Shown here one piece after another: positions 23,586-36,128 of a DNA stretch of 64,000 bases (the stretch's first letter is position 1; the number at the start of each line of letters is the position of its first letter). A model generated the notes under the pieces. It did not search any database. It saw only the letters and a list, made by a program, of their open reading frames with translations, and was not told the origin of the DNA. A program made the position numbers and the translations under genes. Origin of the DNA: Glomus cerebriforme (taxonomy: Eukaryota > Glomeromycota > Glomeromycetes > Glomerales > Glomeraceae); the NCBI GenBank assembly GCA_003550305.1, contig QKYT01000008.1, forward strand, positions 365,857 to 429,856, written 5' to 3'.

Positions 23586-23625
23586 TTTTAATTTAATTTA
23601 ATTTAATTTAATTTAATTTAATTTA
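23586..23625. repeat. (AATTT)n microsatellite
   Basis: About eight perfect pentanucleotide units, followed by an interrupted TTTTATTTATTTTTATT run. Confidence 0.85.
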
Positions 23626-24080
23626 TTTTTATTTATTTTTATTATATGAAATAAAAAATTTCTATTTTTTTTTGTTTTAAAAGCAAGTATTGATTCGTTC
23701 GGTTTTTTTTAAAGAAAAATTGACAATTAAAATTTAACATAAAATAGTCGAAGCGCTTGTGAACTAAATAAAACAAATGTCTATTTTTTATTCAAAATTC
23801 AACGACAATGTAAAGAATATTATTTACTAATCTAATATCGATATGAATAAAATGTATTCGAAATTCGGAAATATTGAAATTCAAAGTTTATAATTCTTTC
23901 ATGCTTCACGTATATAATACAAGGATGAATGACCCACGGGTGATCGGTGGTACACATTTTCTAAGGTCTTTCATACATATTTACTGTTTATACTATTATT
24001 ATCCAAATTAGAATTCAGAATCATTGCCTTTATGATTGGAATGTATCTTGGAAGTTAACATATTTGAATGTATGTTGCAG

Positions 24081-24166
24081 ATCCGGATATCCGTTCAAAC
24101 ATTATCCGAATAATATCCGGATAATAGGATAATCCGGATTAATCCTAGGATATTATCCGTTCAAGA
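24081..24166. repeat. Cluster of ATCCGGAT palindromes
   Basis: ATCCGGATATCCGTTCAAAC, then ATTATCCGAATAATATCCGG, ATAATAGGATAATCCGGATT and AATCCTAGGATATTATCCG. Several nested copies of TTATCCGGATAA in both orientations lie within 86 bp, and a related ATTATCCGGATATTCG occurs near 49930. Confidence 0.6.
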
Positions 24167-24508
24167 AAAGCTCTATTTATTTTGATTAAATTTTTAATAT
24201 TAATAAACATCAAATAGAGATAACTTTTAATTTATGATATAAAGTAACGTCTTTATCAGAGTTATTCAAAAATAATTGAAATTTACAATTGAAAATAAGT
24301 CTGAATAGATTGGCAAATTTTATGAGCCATGAGAGATGAGACTCGTTAGCTAGACTAACTGAATTAATTAAAAATTATCAGTACATTCACAAGCTGCAGA
24401 TCCTTTTGTATTAGGATGTGCACAGTCGGGTGTAACCATTTAACCATTTAATAATTATTGCAATTTACGCCAATATTTTATTCTCTTTTCCGTATTTTTA
24501 AAAACAAT

Positions 24509-26026
24509 ATGTCCACCCAATTTTTTTCGAAATTAAGTCAAAATTACATTGAATTATTAAATGATGATGAATATTATGATATTATAATTGAAGTCGGTGA
24601 AGAACCTAACGTAAGAATATTTTGTGCTCATATGAATATATTGTGTTACCGTTCTCCATATTTTCGGCGAAATTTAACGAGGAATAATGATAATGTTTTA
24701 GCTCATATTACATTACCAAATATATTATCGGAAATATTTCAGATTATTTTAGAGTAAGTTATATATAATAACTTTAATGTATAATTATTGTTTAATATTC
24801 AAATTATAACTTCATTTTTTTTTTGTATTAGATATATTTATGGCGGCATTCTTTCGTTAAATGAGAATTTTATTTCAGATATTTTTAAAGTTTTGATTGC
24901 TGCAGATAAACTTGAACTTCAAGAATTGGTTGACTATTTACAACAATATTTAATTGAAAATAAGCCTGAGTGGGTAGAACAAAATTTCGAAATTGTTCAA
25001 CAAAGTTGTTCACGGTCTAATAATTTATTAAAACTTCAAGAATTTTGTACAAATTTAATGGCTCGTTCTCCCGAAAGAATACTTAATACATTTGATTTTA
25101 CTTTTCTTCCTAACAATACTTTAGAGCAGTTTATTAAAAGGGATGATTTACAAATGAAAGAAATTAGAATTTGGGAAAATGTATTGAATTGGGGTCTTAG
25201 GCAAAATCCAAATCTTCTTAATCTTCTTTCAGATCCTGATACTTGGACTGATGATAATTTCAATACAATGAGAACGACTTTACAAAATTGTTTACCTTCA
25301 ATTAGATTTTTTAGTTTATCATCTAAAGAATTTTCAGATAAAATTAGACCATATCGAAAGCTTTTAAACCATCAACTTTATGAAGAATTATTAAATTCTT
25401 ATTTAAATCCTATTCATGAACCAAATGATGATATTTTACTTCCTAGAAATATTATGACATTTGATATCGATTCAAGAATTGTTAATTTTAATGTTGTTAA
25501 TATTATTTCAATTATTTCAAGATGGGTTGATAAAATGGATATTAATTATAAATTTTCATATTTGAGAGAATTATATTTACCATACAAATTTAAATTATTG
25601 TTAAGAGGAAGCCGAGATGGACTTACCCCTAAAATATTTCATAAATTGTGTGATGATAAACCTAATACTGTTACATTTATTAAAGTAAGAGGAACAGAAG
25701 AGATTATTGGTGGTTATAACCCTTTAAAATGGGAATCTAAACGAGATTGGGGTGAAACTAAGAATAGTTTTATTTTTAATTTTAAATATAGGGACCTTAA
25801 AAATGCTATTATTAGTAATGTAAGGAATACAAATAATGCAATATGGTTTAACACTGACTCTGGACCACAATTTGGCCAAGATATTCGTTTATTTGCTTCC
25901 GATGGAGCTATAGATATAGATTATGATAATATATACTATGAAAGGAATTATTATGATAAAAAGATAAGAAATGTGGAAGGTAGATTTTCTATAGAAGATT
26001 ATGAAGTATTTCAAATCATAAGATGA
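24509..26026 (+). CDS. BTB-BACK-TLDc domain protein (paralogue 3)
   Basis: Exons 24509-24753 and 24832-26026, with a 78-nt intron, give 479 residues. The ATG at 24509 (MSTQFFSKLSQNYIELLNDD) aligns with the paralogues; the open frame starting at 24458 is ignored. This is among the more divergent copies: the BTB domain is shortened after RRN (RRNLTRNNDNVLAHI), and the BACK start reads NKPEWVEQNFEIVQQSCSRS. The linker HEPNDDILLPRNIMTFDIDS is found only here and in the gene at 28578. The TLDc segment has RGSRDGLTPKIFHKLCDDKP and ends in FSIEDYEVFQIIR. Bases 25231-25625 are almost identical to 29285-29674 of that neighbour. Confidence 0.93.
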
Positions 26027-28577
26027 GGTTTTATTGAAACAAAGATTTCTATATTATATATACTGTATATGTTGATACATGTGATTTGATGTGGCACAAT
26101 TTACTGCGCCCCATATATGGGTGATTTTGTGATAAACGTTATAATTATATTTCTTATATTTATTCTTTATTTTATTTATTATATTTATTATTAACTTATA
26201 TATATTTTATTTTATATAAATATCTCTGTATTTTTCTTAAGGACTCGATAGTGAGTTCTGTAGTTAGGAATTACTACAATAAAAGAACTATCCTCTCAAA
26301 ATCTCTAAGTTCCTAAATTGTTAAATCTGTTACCTGTGTGTAAATTCTATTTATAAATTTTGTCTATAAACTTTGTAACGTTATATTTCAGCTTTAATTT
26401 GCATGTGAAATACTTCACAACTATTTTCTTCCTGAAGTTATTCATAGTTAATTTGGATGATGGACTGTTCCAGATTAACAAAGTGGTGATTCCTGCCAGG
26501 TTTAATTTAGAGTGACATAATACTCTGTATATGCCATATTATATCAACATTTAAAATCCCACCAAAGAGGAGATAATCCACTTAGAAAAGTTTATTGTCA
26601 AATCTGTTATCCTCCTATACCAGTAACAAATTAACTATAGAATTCTTGTGCTTTTAGCAGTGGATACTAGGGTTTCTCAAACTCAAATCAAATATGAAGC
26701 CAATTTGAATTTGTTAAATCAAATCAGATTCGAATCAAATTCGAATCAAATAAAAAAAGTTGATTTGAATTTGCAAATTCAAATCAAATTCAAATTGAAT
26801 GTCAAATGTCAAATCAAATTACATATCCTTAGTGGATATATATTTATTACAACTCTGAACTTTGTACTGAAACTACAGTTGCTATTTTTCAATTAATAAC
26901 TCAAAATCTTTAGACAGCTGAACTTGAATACCTTATCCAATTAATTGCTAAATTATTACAAAGTATACAATTCCAAGTGATCAATTCTCCCTTTTGGAAC
27001 TTTGTTTTTAGAATTTCGAAGGTATACTACTTCAAATTTTTTTCTTATTTATTATTTTTTTTAAAAGAAATATTTTTTTATTAACACATTTCTTTGTTTA
27101 TTTTCAGATTCTTTAGACTCTGGAATTCTTTAAATACTAGATTTGAACTTTGGATTTAAGAGAAAATAGATAGATAGTAATATATTTTATAGATTTTTTT
27201 CCTTATATTTGATGTATTATAATAATTTAGCTTTACTTTATAAATTACATTTAATAAAAAAAATAAAGTTTTATATATTTACAATATTTTTTTTTTGAAG
27301 ACAAGCTGATTAAGCAAATGCTTTATTATTGATACTTAACAGAAATTTTAAAACTATTACATGTAACATAATAAAAGTAGCTATGCAGAGATAAGCCCTT
27401 ACGCTCCACAATGAAGCAGAAATGCCCAACTTGTCATACTTACGCTATATAGGTCTTCAGAGTGAGGTCACATTGCTGCTGAATCTCTCCCATACCCCAG
27501 TGCTAGACACCAAAATAAACTCTTCAACCAGTTTTCCCAAATCTTCCTGTCAAATGAAATATCTACCGCCCAGTTCACCTATTATATTTACAATATTATA
27601 TTATAAATATATATTATTTATTATAAAATTTTTGCACAGATTTTTGGTTTCTTGGAAATGTATGCAGATTTTTATTTTTTTTTTTCTGTACTGCATGCCG
27701 GCAGGGTCACAGAACTGCACAGATCTCTGTGCTGCAGAATAGCGCAGATCTGATCCCTAAAAAATTGCCAATGAATGTAACACTATAAATGTTAATTAAA
27801 TAATAATATCTGATATTTCTTTATTTCCTTATTATATAGTTATAATAAATATACATCAGAAATGATTTCTCATGAATAAATCAGTTAGTTGTCATATTTA
27901 AAAACAGAATAGCATCTTTACGAAGTCCTTTCAAACCGGATCTAACACAAACATAAAACATTTTTTTATAATTAAATTTAAATTTATTTGTTATAAATTA
28001 TAATAAATAAGTTTGTTTGTTTTTTTTCACTTGAAATATACAGTTTCATACTAAAACAACCAGAACTTTACAAATTATTGAGAAAAAAATGGAGTTAACG
28101 TGATTTATTTGTTTGAAATTTATATTTCAAGTGTTATTTTAATTTAACAACCGATTAATCAATTATATAATCGCATTTACTTTTAATGAATGAGTAGACT
28201 GAATAAGCATAAGAATTTTTTTATAATACATAAAATATGCTGAAAATAGCTAGTGTAAACTTTAACAGTTAATTATAGACATCGCTGCATTGTTTTTCTT
28301 ATTAAAAAGATTTCGTTTTCGATTTTTATTTTTTTTTTTATTTTTATTTTTTATTTTGCATTAGTTGTTGGCCCAAATATCATTGCTATTTTCTTTTTAT
28401 ACAAGTATAATGAACGTTAAAAAAATTGGACATTTTTACTTTGGTAGCATTAAATCTTAATTTCATATAATTTTAGTAGGATTTGCATTAATAATATACG
28501 CCCAGTGTAAACAAAGTACCATTTAAGTTAGGCAACTTACGCCGATTTAAATTTTTATTCTCTCTTCTTTTAAAATT
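26027..28577. other. Intergenic region with low-complexity repeat and GC-richer insert
   Basis: No gene is supportable. About 26675-26830 is a degenerate AAATTCAAATCAAAT repeat that creates an 82-codon plus frame. About 27385-27745 is richer in GC than its flanks and includes CTGCATGCCGGCAGGG and CAGATCTCTGTGCTGCAG; its 106-codon frame has no known domain. The last ~60 bases hold the promoter block of the next gene. Confidence 0.5.
26675..26830. repeat. Degenerate (CAAATTCAAAT)n-type tandem repeat
   Basis: Overlapping AAATCAAATT, TTGAATTTG and GAATCAAATTCGAATC words in both orientations over ~155 bp. Translation gives only N/Q/K/I/L-rich low-complexity sequence, so the frame at 26648-26896 is not called as a gene. 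Confidence 0.6.
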
Positions 28578-30080
28578 ATGTCCGCCGAATTTTTTTCGAA
28601 ATTAAGTCAAAATTACATTGAATTATTGAAGGATGATGAATATTATGATATTACAATTGAAGTTGGTGAAGACCCTAACGTAAAAATATTTCGTGCTCAT
28701 ATGAATATTTTGTGTTACCGTTCTCCATATTTACGACGAGAATTGACTTCCAATAAAAAGAATGATGGTGTTTTATCTCATCTTAGATTGCCCAATATAA
28801 CACCGGAAATCTTTCAAATTATTTTAAAGTAAGTTTAACACATATATAAATTTATTATTGTTAAGATTCATAATATTGAATTTTTGCAATATAGGTATAT
28901 TTATGGTGGTGTTCTTTCGTTAAATGGGCAAGATACTTCAGAGTCTTTTAAAGTCTTGGCTGCTGCAGATAAACTTTGTCTTCAAGAATTAGTCAATCAC
29001 TTACAAAAATATTTAATTGAAAATAAGACTGAGTGGATAGAACAACATTTTGAATTTACGTTACAAACTAGTTTAGAATCTAATAATTTATTGGAACTCC
29101 AAGAATTTTGTACAAATTTAATTGCTCAATCCCCTGAAAAATTATTTAAATCATTGGATTTTACTTCACTTTCCGAAAAATCTTTAATCCAGCTTATTAA
29201 AAGAGATGATTTACAAATGGAAGAAGTTGAAATTTGGGAACATGTAATAAAATGGGGTGTTGCACAAAATCCAACTCTCATTCCAGATCCTGATACTTGG
29301 ACTGATGATAATTTCAATACAATGAGAACGACTTTACAAAATTGTTTACCTTCAATTAGATTTTTTAGTTTATCATCTAAAGAATTTTCAGATAAAATTA
29401 GACCATATCGAAAGCTTTTAAATCATCAACTTTATGAAGAGTTATTAAATTCTTATTTAGATCCTATTCATGAACCAAATGACGATATTTTACTTCCTAG
29501 AAATATTATGACATTTGATATCGATTCAAGAATTGTTAATTTTAATGTTGTTAATATTATTTCAATTATTTCAAGATGGGTTGATAAAATGGATATTAAT
29601 TATAAATTTTCATATTTGAGAGAATTATATTTACCATACAAATTTGAATTATTGTTAAGAGGAAGCCGAGATGGATTTACCCCTAAAATATTTCATACAT
29701 TGTGTGATGGTAAACCTAATACTGTTACATTTATAAAAATTAAGGGAACAGAAGAAATTATTGGTGGTTATAACCCTTTAAAATGGGAATCTTCTTATAC
29801 TTGTGGTAAAACTAAAAATAGTTTTATCTTTACTTTTAAAGACAAGACCCTTAAAAATGCAATTATTAGTAACGTAAAATATACCGATTATGCATTGTGG
29901 TTTAATCCTATTGCTGGCCCATATTTTGGTGATGATATTTGTATATGGGCTTCCGATGAAACTACAGATTATAATCATATTTCATATGGACAAAAGCATT
30001 ATGAAAAAAAGATAAGAGATACTGAAGATCAATTTCTTATAGAAGATTATGAAGTATTTCAAATCATCAAGAGAAATTGA
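28578..30080 (+). CDS. BTB-BACK-TLDc domain protein (paralogue 4)
   Basis: Exons 28578-28828 and 28895-30080, with a 66-nt intron (the shortest of the family here), give 478 residues. The split codon is AA|G, giving Lys (LKYIYGGVLSLNG) where most copies have Glu. BTB: MSAEFFSKLSQNYIELLKDD. BACK: SLIQLIKRDDLQMEEVEIWE. From DPDTWTDDNFNTMRTTLQNC through RGSRDG it copies the gene at 24509, while the sequence on either side belongs to the main family type (KIKGTEEIIGGYNPLKWESS, DQFLIEDYEVFQIIKRN). It is therefore a mosaic, probably made by gene conversion. Confidence 0.94.
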
Positions 30081-32120
30081 ATAAATATTATTAGGTAACA
30101 AACTAAGATGTCTTTATTATATATTTGTAAGTAACATTATAACAAAGATATAAATACTTTTTATAATTATTAACTATTATAATAAAAAGTTTTCGAACTA
30201 TATATTAAAGAAATATGCAATATCTTATCGGCTTAGCATTTGCTGTTATAAAAAATAATGTTTAAGGAAATTTCCCATAAACTGGACCAAATAAATATTT
30301 AATAGTTATAAATATTTAAGTATTATCTGATAAGCATGCAATACAGTACAGTATCTGATACACTGAATACGAAGAACTGACTGTGCCGCTAAAATGATCT
30401 ATGGTGGCGTAATGAATGTGCAGTATATCAATATCTACTGTATATCTAATAACAGTTAAAACATGCACATTAAATAGAGAATTTTTTTTCAAAAACTATA
30501 ATATTGAATAATTAAATGATAATGAATATTTATTATATCAAATTTAATTTAGTGAAGACTCAAACGTAGTTCTCATATGAATATTTTAGTTACCGTTCTC
30601 CATATTTATGGCGAATTTTGACTTCTAATAAAAAGAATAGTGACGGTGTTTTAGCTCACATTAGATTAATTAGATTATCAAATATTTTACCGGAAACACC
30701 AAATTATTTTAGATTAAGTAAATTTTATAATATCAATTATTTCAAGAGAATGATAAACGGATGTTAATGCCTTAAAATATTTCAATAATACTACAATTGC
30801 TGATTTTTTATTTGTATTACATTATTATTCTGTAAAATAATTGTCGCGGTCAAATACTGGTCAAATAACATCTGTAAAATGTAAAATAATTATTGGTCAT
30901 CAGAGGTCTACACAAGTTTAAAACATTATAATTTATAACATCAAGTTTTTAATAAAAATACTTTAAGATAAATAAATTTGTTGGATTTTCTTTTCGCTGA
31001 AATATACAGTTTTATGATAATTTTAATAAACATTAAAAAATTTTTTCTTAATCACCTATCTGAGCCCACATTAAATATAAATTTAAATTAACATATTTTA
31101 TATAATTTGTTTTGATAATACAAAAAAATTATTTTCAAATTCTTTTCTTTCAGATAGAGCTTTAAATTTTGTAATATAAGCATTGAATGAATAGATGCCT
31201 TGATCAGGACCGATGATTTTTGCGGCGCTAAAAGTAAAATTTTGTGGTGTACTAATTGTACTCTGTTAGTCTGTTAGGGAAATGGGTTGACAAATTTGTT
31301 TAGAAGATGAAAAACCTGCAAATATGATAGGTTTTTATATTCAATGTCCAAAGTTTTATATGAAAAAGTGAAATATTAAATCATAACTTTATCATTAAAC
31401 CATTTATAAACCTACTTAAAAATTTGGTGAACTCTTGCTTTAATAATGAGTTGAAACATTCTAAAATGTGTTAATTATAATATCATGTCGAAATTGTTGT
31501 AATATTTCAGATTTGATGGAACTAGGAGCCAAAAACATCAAAAGTAAATAAAATCTGCATATGCTCAAAGTTTAACTAGAAGAACCTTGAAGATAATTAA
31601 TGCGAAAAAAAAAATCAAATATGTCATTTGAAATTTTTACGTTAAAACTTGTTAGAAATAAATTTGATCAGCAACATGTTAACATGAAAAAATCTCATCG
31701 GCCGTGAATCAGAGTTCTTAAAGTAATTGAATATTTGAAAATAAATATGAATGGATTTTATTACTTTAATGGAATCTTGCCGTTAAAATAACCAGTGAGA
31801 CTGTGAGTCTTAATTGTGCATTAGTCATGTTTTTTTATTACCAAAATTAATTTGACCTAAAAGTTAAAAAATTAGTACCGAGTATATTTTAACGTCGGCT
31901 TAAAACATTATTCATAATAAATCCAATGTTAATTTTTATTAATGTTCCCTATATGTGCAACAAGGATTTACGTTAGAAAAATTGAGTAGACATTTTAGCA
32001 TTAAAATCCATAATTTGGTAAGATGTGCATTAATAGTGTAACTTAAAGGAACCACTTATTAAATTGAGCAACTTTACGCCAATATTTAATTTTTATTCTC
32101 TATCCTATATTTTTAAAATT
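30081..32120. other. Intergenic region with one BTB exon relic
   Basis: Apart from the relic at about 30478-30722 nothing coding is seen. Several TACTGTA/TACAGTA words occur near 30340-30440. The final ~85 bases carry the conserved upstream block (AACCACTTATTAAATTGAGC). Confidence 0.5.
30478..30722 (+). pseudogene. Relic of BTB-TLDc exon 1
   Basis: GAATTTTTTTTCAAAAACTA, then TAATATTGAATAATTAAATG, is followed by recognisable CATATGAATATTTTAG(T)TACC, GTTCTCCATATTTATGGCGA and TTACCGGAAACACCAAATTA, ending TTTTAGATTAAGTA where the exon-1 donor would be. The ATG is missing, there are internal stops and indels, and a short duplication (TTAGATTAATTAGATTATC). Only a fragment resembling the linker of exon 2 (TTATTTCAAGAGAATGATAA) follows. 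It is a dead copy in the same orientation as its neighbours. Confidence 0.75.
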
Positions 32121-33624
32121 ATGTCTGCCGAATTTTTTCCGAATTTAAGTCAAAATTACATTGAATTATTGAAAGATGATGAATATTATGATGTTGCGAT
32201 TGAAGTCGGTAAAGACCCTAATGTAAAAATATTTTATGCTCACATGAATATTTTGTGTTATCGTTCTCCATATTTACGACGAAAATTGGCTTCCAATAAA
32301 AAGAAGAATGATGTTCTATCTCATATTAGATTGCCCAATATATTACCGGAAATCTTTCAAATTATTTTGGAGTAAGTAATAATTATGAATAATAAGATTA
32401 GTATATATTAAATTTATATATATAATTTCATCTTTTTGTAATAGGTATATTTATGGTGGTATTCTTTCGTTGAATGAGCGATATACTTCAGAATTCTTTA
32501 AAGTTTTGGCTGCTGCAGATAAGCTCTGTCTTCAAGAATTAGTTAATTATTTACAACAATATTTAATTGAAAATAAGACTGAGTGGATGGAACAACATTT
32601 TGAATTTACTCAACAAATTAGCTTACAATCTAATAAATTATTAGAACTTCAAGAATTTTGTACAAATTTAATTTCTCAATCTCCTGAAAAAATATTTAAA
32701 TCATTTGATTTTATTTTTCTTCCTGAAAGATTTTTAGTTCAACTTATTAAAAGAGATGATTTACAAATGGAAGAAGTTGAAATTTGGGAACACGTATTAA
32801 AATGGGGTCTTGCACAAAATCGAACTCTCAATCCAGATCCTGGCACTTGGTCAGATGATGATTTCAAAACAATGAAAGAGTCTCTAAAAAATTGTTTACC
32901 TTCAATTAGATTTTTTTGTTTATCATCTAAAGAATTTTTACAAAAAGTTCGTCCATATAAAAAACTATTAGATCATCAACTTCATGAAGATTTGATAGAT
33001 CATTATTTGGATTCTGATCGTGTATTAACAGACAACATTCCACGTCCTAGAAAAATTAAAATTAAAATTATTGATTCGAAAATTGTTGATTCTAATATTG
33101 TTTCAACTATTTCTAGATGGATTGATAAGATGGTTATTAATAATAATAATTTTAAAGAATTATATTTACCATATAAATTTGAATTATTATTAAGAGGAAG
33201 CCGAGATGGATTTACTCCTAAAATATTTCATGAATTATGTGATGGGAAACCTAATACTGTTACATTTATAAAAATTAAAGGAACAGAAGAAATTATTGGT
33301 GGTTATAACCCTTTAAAATGGAAATATCCTTATGCTAAGTATGGTTCTTGGGGTAAAACTAAGGATAGTTTTATTTTTTCTTTTAAAAATAAAAATATTA
33401 AAAATGCAATTATTAGTAATATAAAAAATATTGATTATGCATTATGGTTTAATAATACTGCTGGTCCACATTTTGGCGATGATATTATTATATATTCTTC
33501 CAATGAATCTATAGATTATAATAATGTTTATTGTATAAAAAATTATTATGAAAAAAAGATAAGAGATACTGCAGATAGATTTTCTATAGAAGATTATGAA
33601 GTATTTCAAATCACAACGAGATAA
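32121..33624 (+). CDS. BTB-BACK-TLDc domain protein (paralogue 5)
   Basis: Exons 32121-32371 and 32445-33624, with a 73-nt intron, give 476 residues. The start MSAEFFPNLSQNYIELLKDD is chosen by alignment; the open frame from 32064 lies in the leader. The BTB core varies: VAIEVGKDPNVKIFYAHMN for TIEVGEDPNVKIFRAHMN. BACK has KSFDFIFLPERFLVQLIKRD. The QLHEDLIDHYLDSDRVLTDN block is of the 'YYLDPDR' type shared with the genes at 33963, 45089 and 62396. TLDc carries a three-residue longer loop (WKYPYAKYGSWGKTKDSF) and ends in FSIEDYEVFQITTR. The upstream flank is shared with the gene at 33963. Confidence 0.93.
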
Positions 33625-33962
33625 ATTTTTATGTTAAACAGATGAGCATTGTTATGTCTATGTTTTAAATAATATGTAACATCTACTCAAAACATTATTT
33701 ATAATAAATCCAATAAATTTGGACTTTTAAATTTGGTAAAACTTATCAAGCCGCCTCTATATTCTATTTAAAATAAACTTACCATAATTTTTGTTAATGA
33801 GGATATTATTCCTATATGCGTAACTGTATAACTTAAGGATTTACGTAATTTGTAAATGATGCACATCCGAGACCGGTGTAACTTAAAGAACCACTTATTA
33901 AATTGAGTAACATAACGCCAATGTCAAATTTTTATTCTCTCTTTCTTATATTTTTAAAAATT
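33625..33962. promoter_or_regulatory. Short intergenic spacer with conserved upstream block
   Basis: A 338-bp spacer. From about 33878 it carries TAACTTAAAGAACCACTTAT, then TAAATTGAGTAACATAACGC, CAATGTC and a pyrimidine-rich TTTTTATTCTCTCTTTC leading to the ATG. The same block precedes the gene at 32121, and parts of it precede 24509 and 28578. It is probably core promoter plus 5' leader (inference). Confidence 0.45.
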
Positions 33963-35475
33963 ATGTCTGCCGAATTTTTTTCGAAATTAAGTCAAAATTA
34001 CATTGAATTATTAAAAGATGATGAATATTATGATATTACAATTGAGGTCGGTGAAGACCTTAATGTAAAAATATTTCGTGCTCATATGAATATTTTGTGC
34101 TACCGTTCTCCATATTTACGACGAGAATTGGCTTCCAATAAAAAAAAGAATAACGACAATGTTTTAGCTCATATTGAATTACCAAATATATCTCCGGAGA
34201 TCTTTCAGGTTATTTTAGAGTAAGTAACATAATGTATAATAAAATTAATACATATAATGAATATTCAAATTATAACTACCTTTTTGTAATAGGTATATTT
34301 ACGGTGGTGTTCTTTCGTTAAATGGACAAGACACTTCAGAATTTTTTAAAGTCTTGGCTGCTGCAGACAAGCTCTATCTTCAAGAACTAGTTAATTATTT
34401 ACAAAAATATTTAATTGAATATAAGACTGAGTGGATAGAACAACATTTTGAATTTACTCAGCAAATTAGCTCACAATCTAAAAATTTATTAGAACTTCAA
34501 GAATTTTGTACTAATTTAATAGTTCAATCTCCTAAAAAAATACTTAATTCATTGAATCTTACTTCACTTTCTGAAAAATCTTTAGTTCAGCTTATTAAAA
34601 GAGATGATTTACAAATGAAAGAAATTGAAGTTTGGGAACATGTAATAAAATGGGGTGTTGCACAAAATCCAACTCTAATTCTAGATCCTAACACTTGGTC
34701 AGATGATGATTTCAAAAAGATGAAAAATACTTTACAAAATTGTTTACCTTTGATTAGATTTTTTTGTTTATCATCATCTAAAGAATTCTTACAAAATGTT
34801 CGTCCATATAAAAAACTTTTAGATCAACAACTTCATGAAGATTTAGTAGATTATTATTTGGATCCTGATCGTTTATTAAGAGACAATATTTCACGTCCCA
34901 GAAAAATGAAAATCAATGAAATTGATAAAGTTATTGATTCACAAATTGTTGATTCTAGCATTATTTCAACTATTTCAAAATGGATTGATAAGATTGTTAT
35001 TAATAATGATAATTTTAAAGAATTGTATTTACCGTACAAATTTGAATTATTATTAAGAGGAAGCCGAGATGGGTTTACTCCTAAGAAGTTTCATGAATTA
35101 TGTGATAATAAACCTAATACTATTACATTTATTAAAGTAAAAGGAACAGAAGAGATCATTGGTGGTTATAATCCTTTAAAATGGGAATCTAAAGGAAATT
35201 GGGTTAATACTAAAGATAGTTTTATTTTTTCTTTTAAAAATAAGAATATTAAAAATGCGATTATTAGTAATGTAAAAAATACCAATTGTGCATTGTTTTT
35301 TGCCTCTAATTTTGGTCCATATTTTGGCAGTGATATTACTATATTTTCTTCCAGTGGATCTATAGATTATAATAATTTTTATTATAGAAAGTATTGTTAT
35401 GAAAAATTGATAAGAGATGCTGAAGGTGAATTTTCTATAGATGATTATGAAGTATTTCAATTCATAAAGAGATAA
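33963..35475 (+). CDS. BTB-BACK-TLDc domain protein (paralogue 6)
   Basis: Exons 33963-34219 and 34293-35475, with a 73-nt intron, give 479 residues. BTB has ELASNKKKNNDNVLAHIELP, one Lys longer than most. BACK has an extra Ser (FFCLSSSKEFLQNVRPYKKL) and the YYLDPDR-type block. The linker is KMKINEIDKVIDSQIVDSSI. TLDc contains RGSRDGFTPKKFHELCDNKP, ALFFASNFGPYFGSDITIFS and the FSIDDYEVFQFIKR end. It sits 338 bp downstream of its neighbour at 32121 in the same orientation and shares its promoter block, so the pair arose by tandem duplication. Confidence 0.94.
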
Positions 35476-36128
35476 ACTTTAATAAGTATTGTTAGGTAAA
35501 CAAAGATGTCTATATTATATATTTGTATGTAGCATTATAACAAAGAAATAAATAATTATTAAAAATTACTTGATTAAATACTGTATATTTAATAAAAGTC
35601 TTCAAACTAGAATAAATTGCTTTTTAAATAAAATGCTGTTTGAGAAATTTTCCATAAAATTGGGATCCACACAAGCGTTTATTCATATAATTAAAACATG
35701 ATTATAATTTGACCGAGTAATACAATCAATCGGTTCACGTAATAATGATTATTTTTATTCCTATGTTAGTAATTCCAAATACTTGGCAAAAAAATGAAGT
35801 TAACAATATAATAACTGTAAAAGTTTTTTATGACAAAAAGTTAATCAATATGAATTGATGGCTTTTTATGAAATTTGTTAATTTATTAATTTACTGAGCT
35901 TTTGCTTTTAGTAAAATAGTAACTTTAAATTTTATAAAAACTTATATGCGCTATAAATTAAAATCATAAGCAAAATCACGCGGTAGTAATAGTGCCGGCC
36001 AGTATTACAACAATTATTACTCACGTGACACGAGCTATGGCGTAAATCAAACTATACCTAAAACAGTCACATTATCTGAAACAAATTACATTATTATGAT
36101 GTTATTGTTTGTCCATTTAAAAATAAGT
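35476..36128. other. Intergenic spacer
   Basis: 653 bp, AT-rich, with an AAATACTGTATATTT word near 35577 and a TCACGTGACACG element near 36022. The promoter block of the neighbouring genes is not evident here. No coding potential was seen. Confidence 0.45.

Larger units (their letters stand above)
21968..24508. other. Intergenic region with microsatellite and palindrome cluster
   Basis: A T-run with an N is at 22091. A 78-codon minus-strand frame at 22279-22515 has a hydrophobic stretch (YSLFYLFYAHLASLFLYFAL) but no homologue I recognise and no clear exon neighbours. An (AATTT)n microsatellite is at about 23586-23625 and an ATCCGGAT palindrome cluster at 24081-24166. The last ~90 bases carry the promoter block shared with paralogues. 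Confidence 0.5.

Noticed and set aside
26648..26896. 82-codon frame rich in N, Q, K and L
   Set aside because: It is produced by the AAATTCAAATCAAAT tandem repeat.
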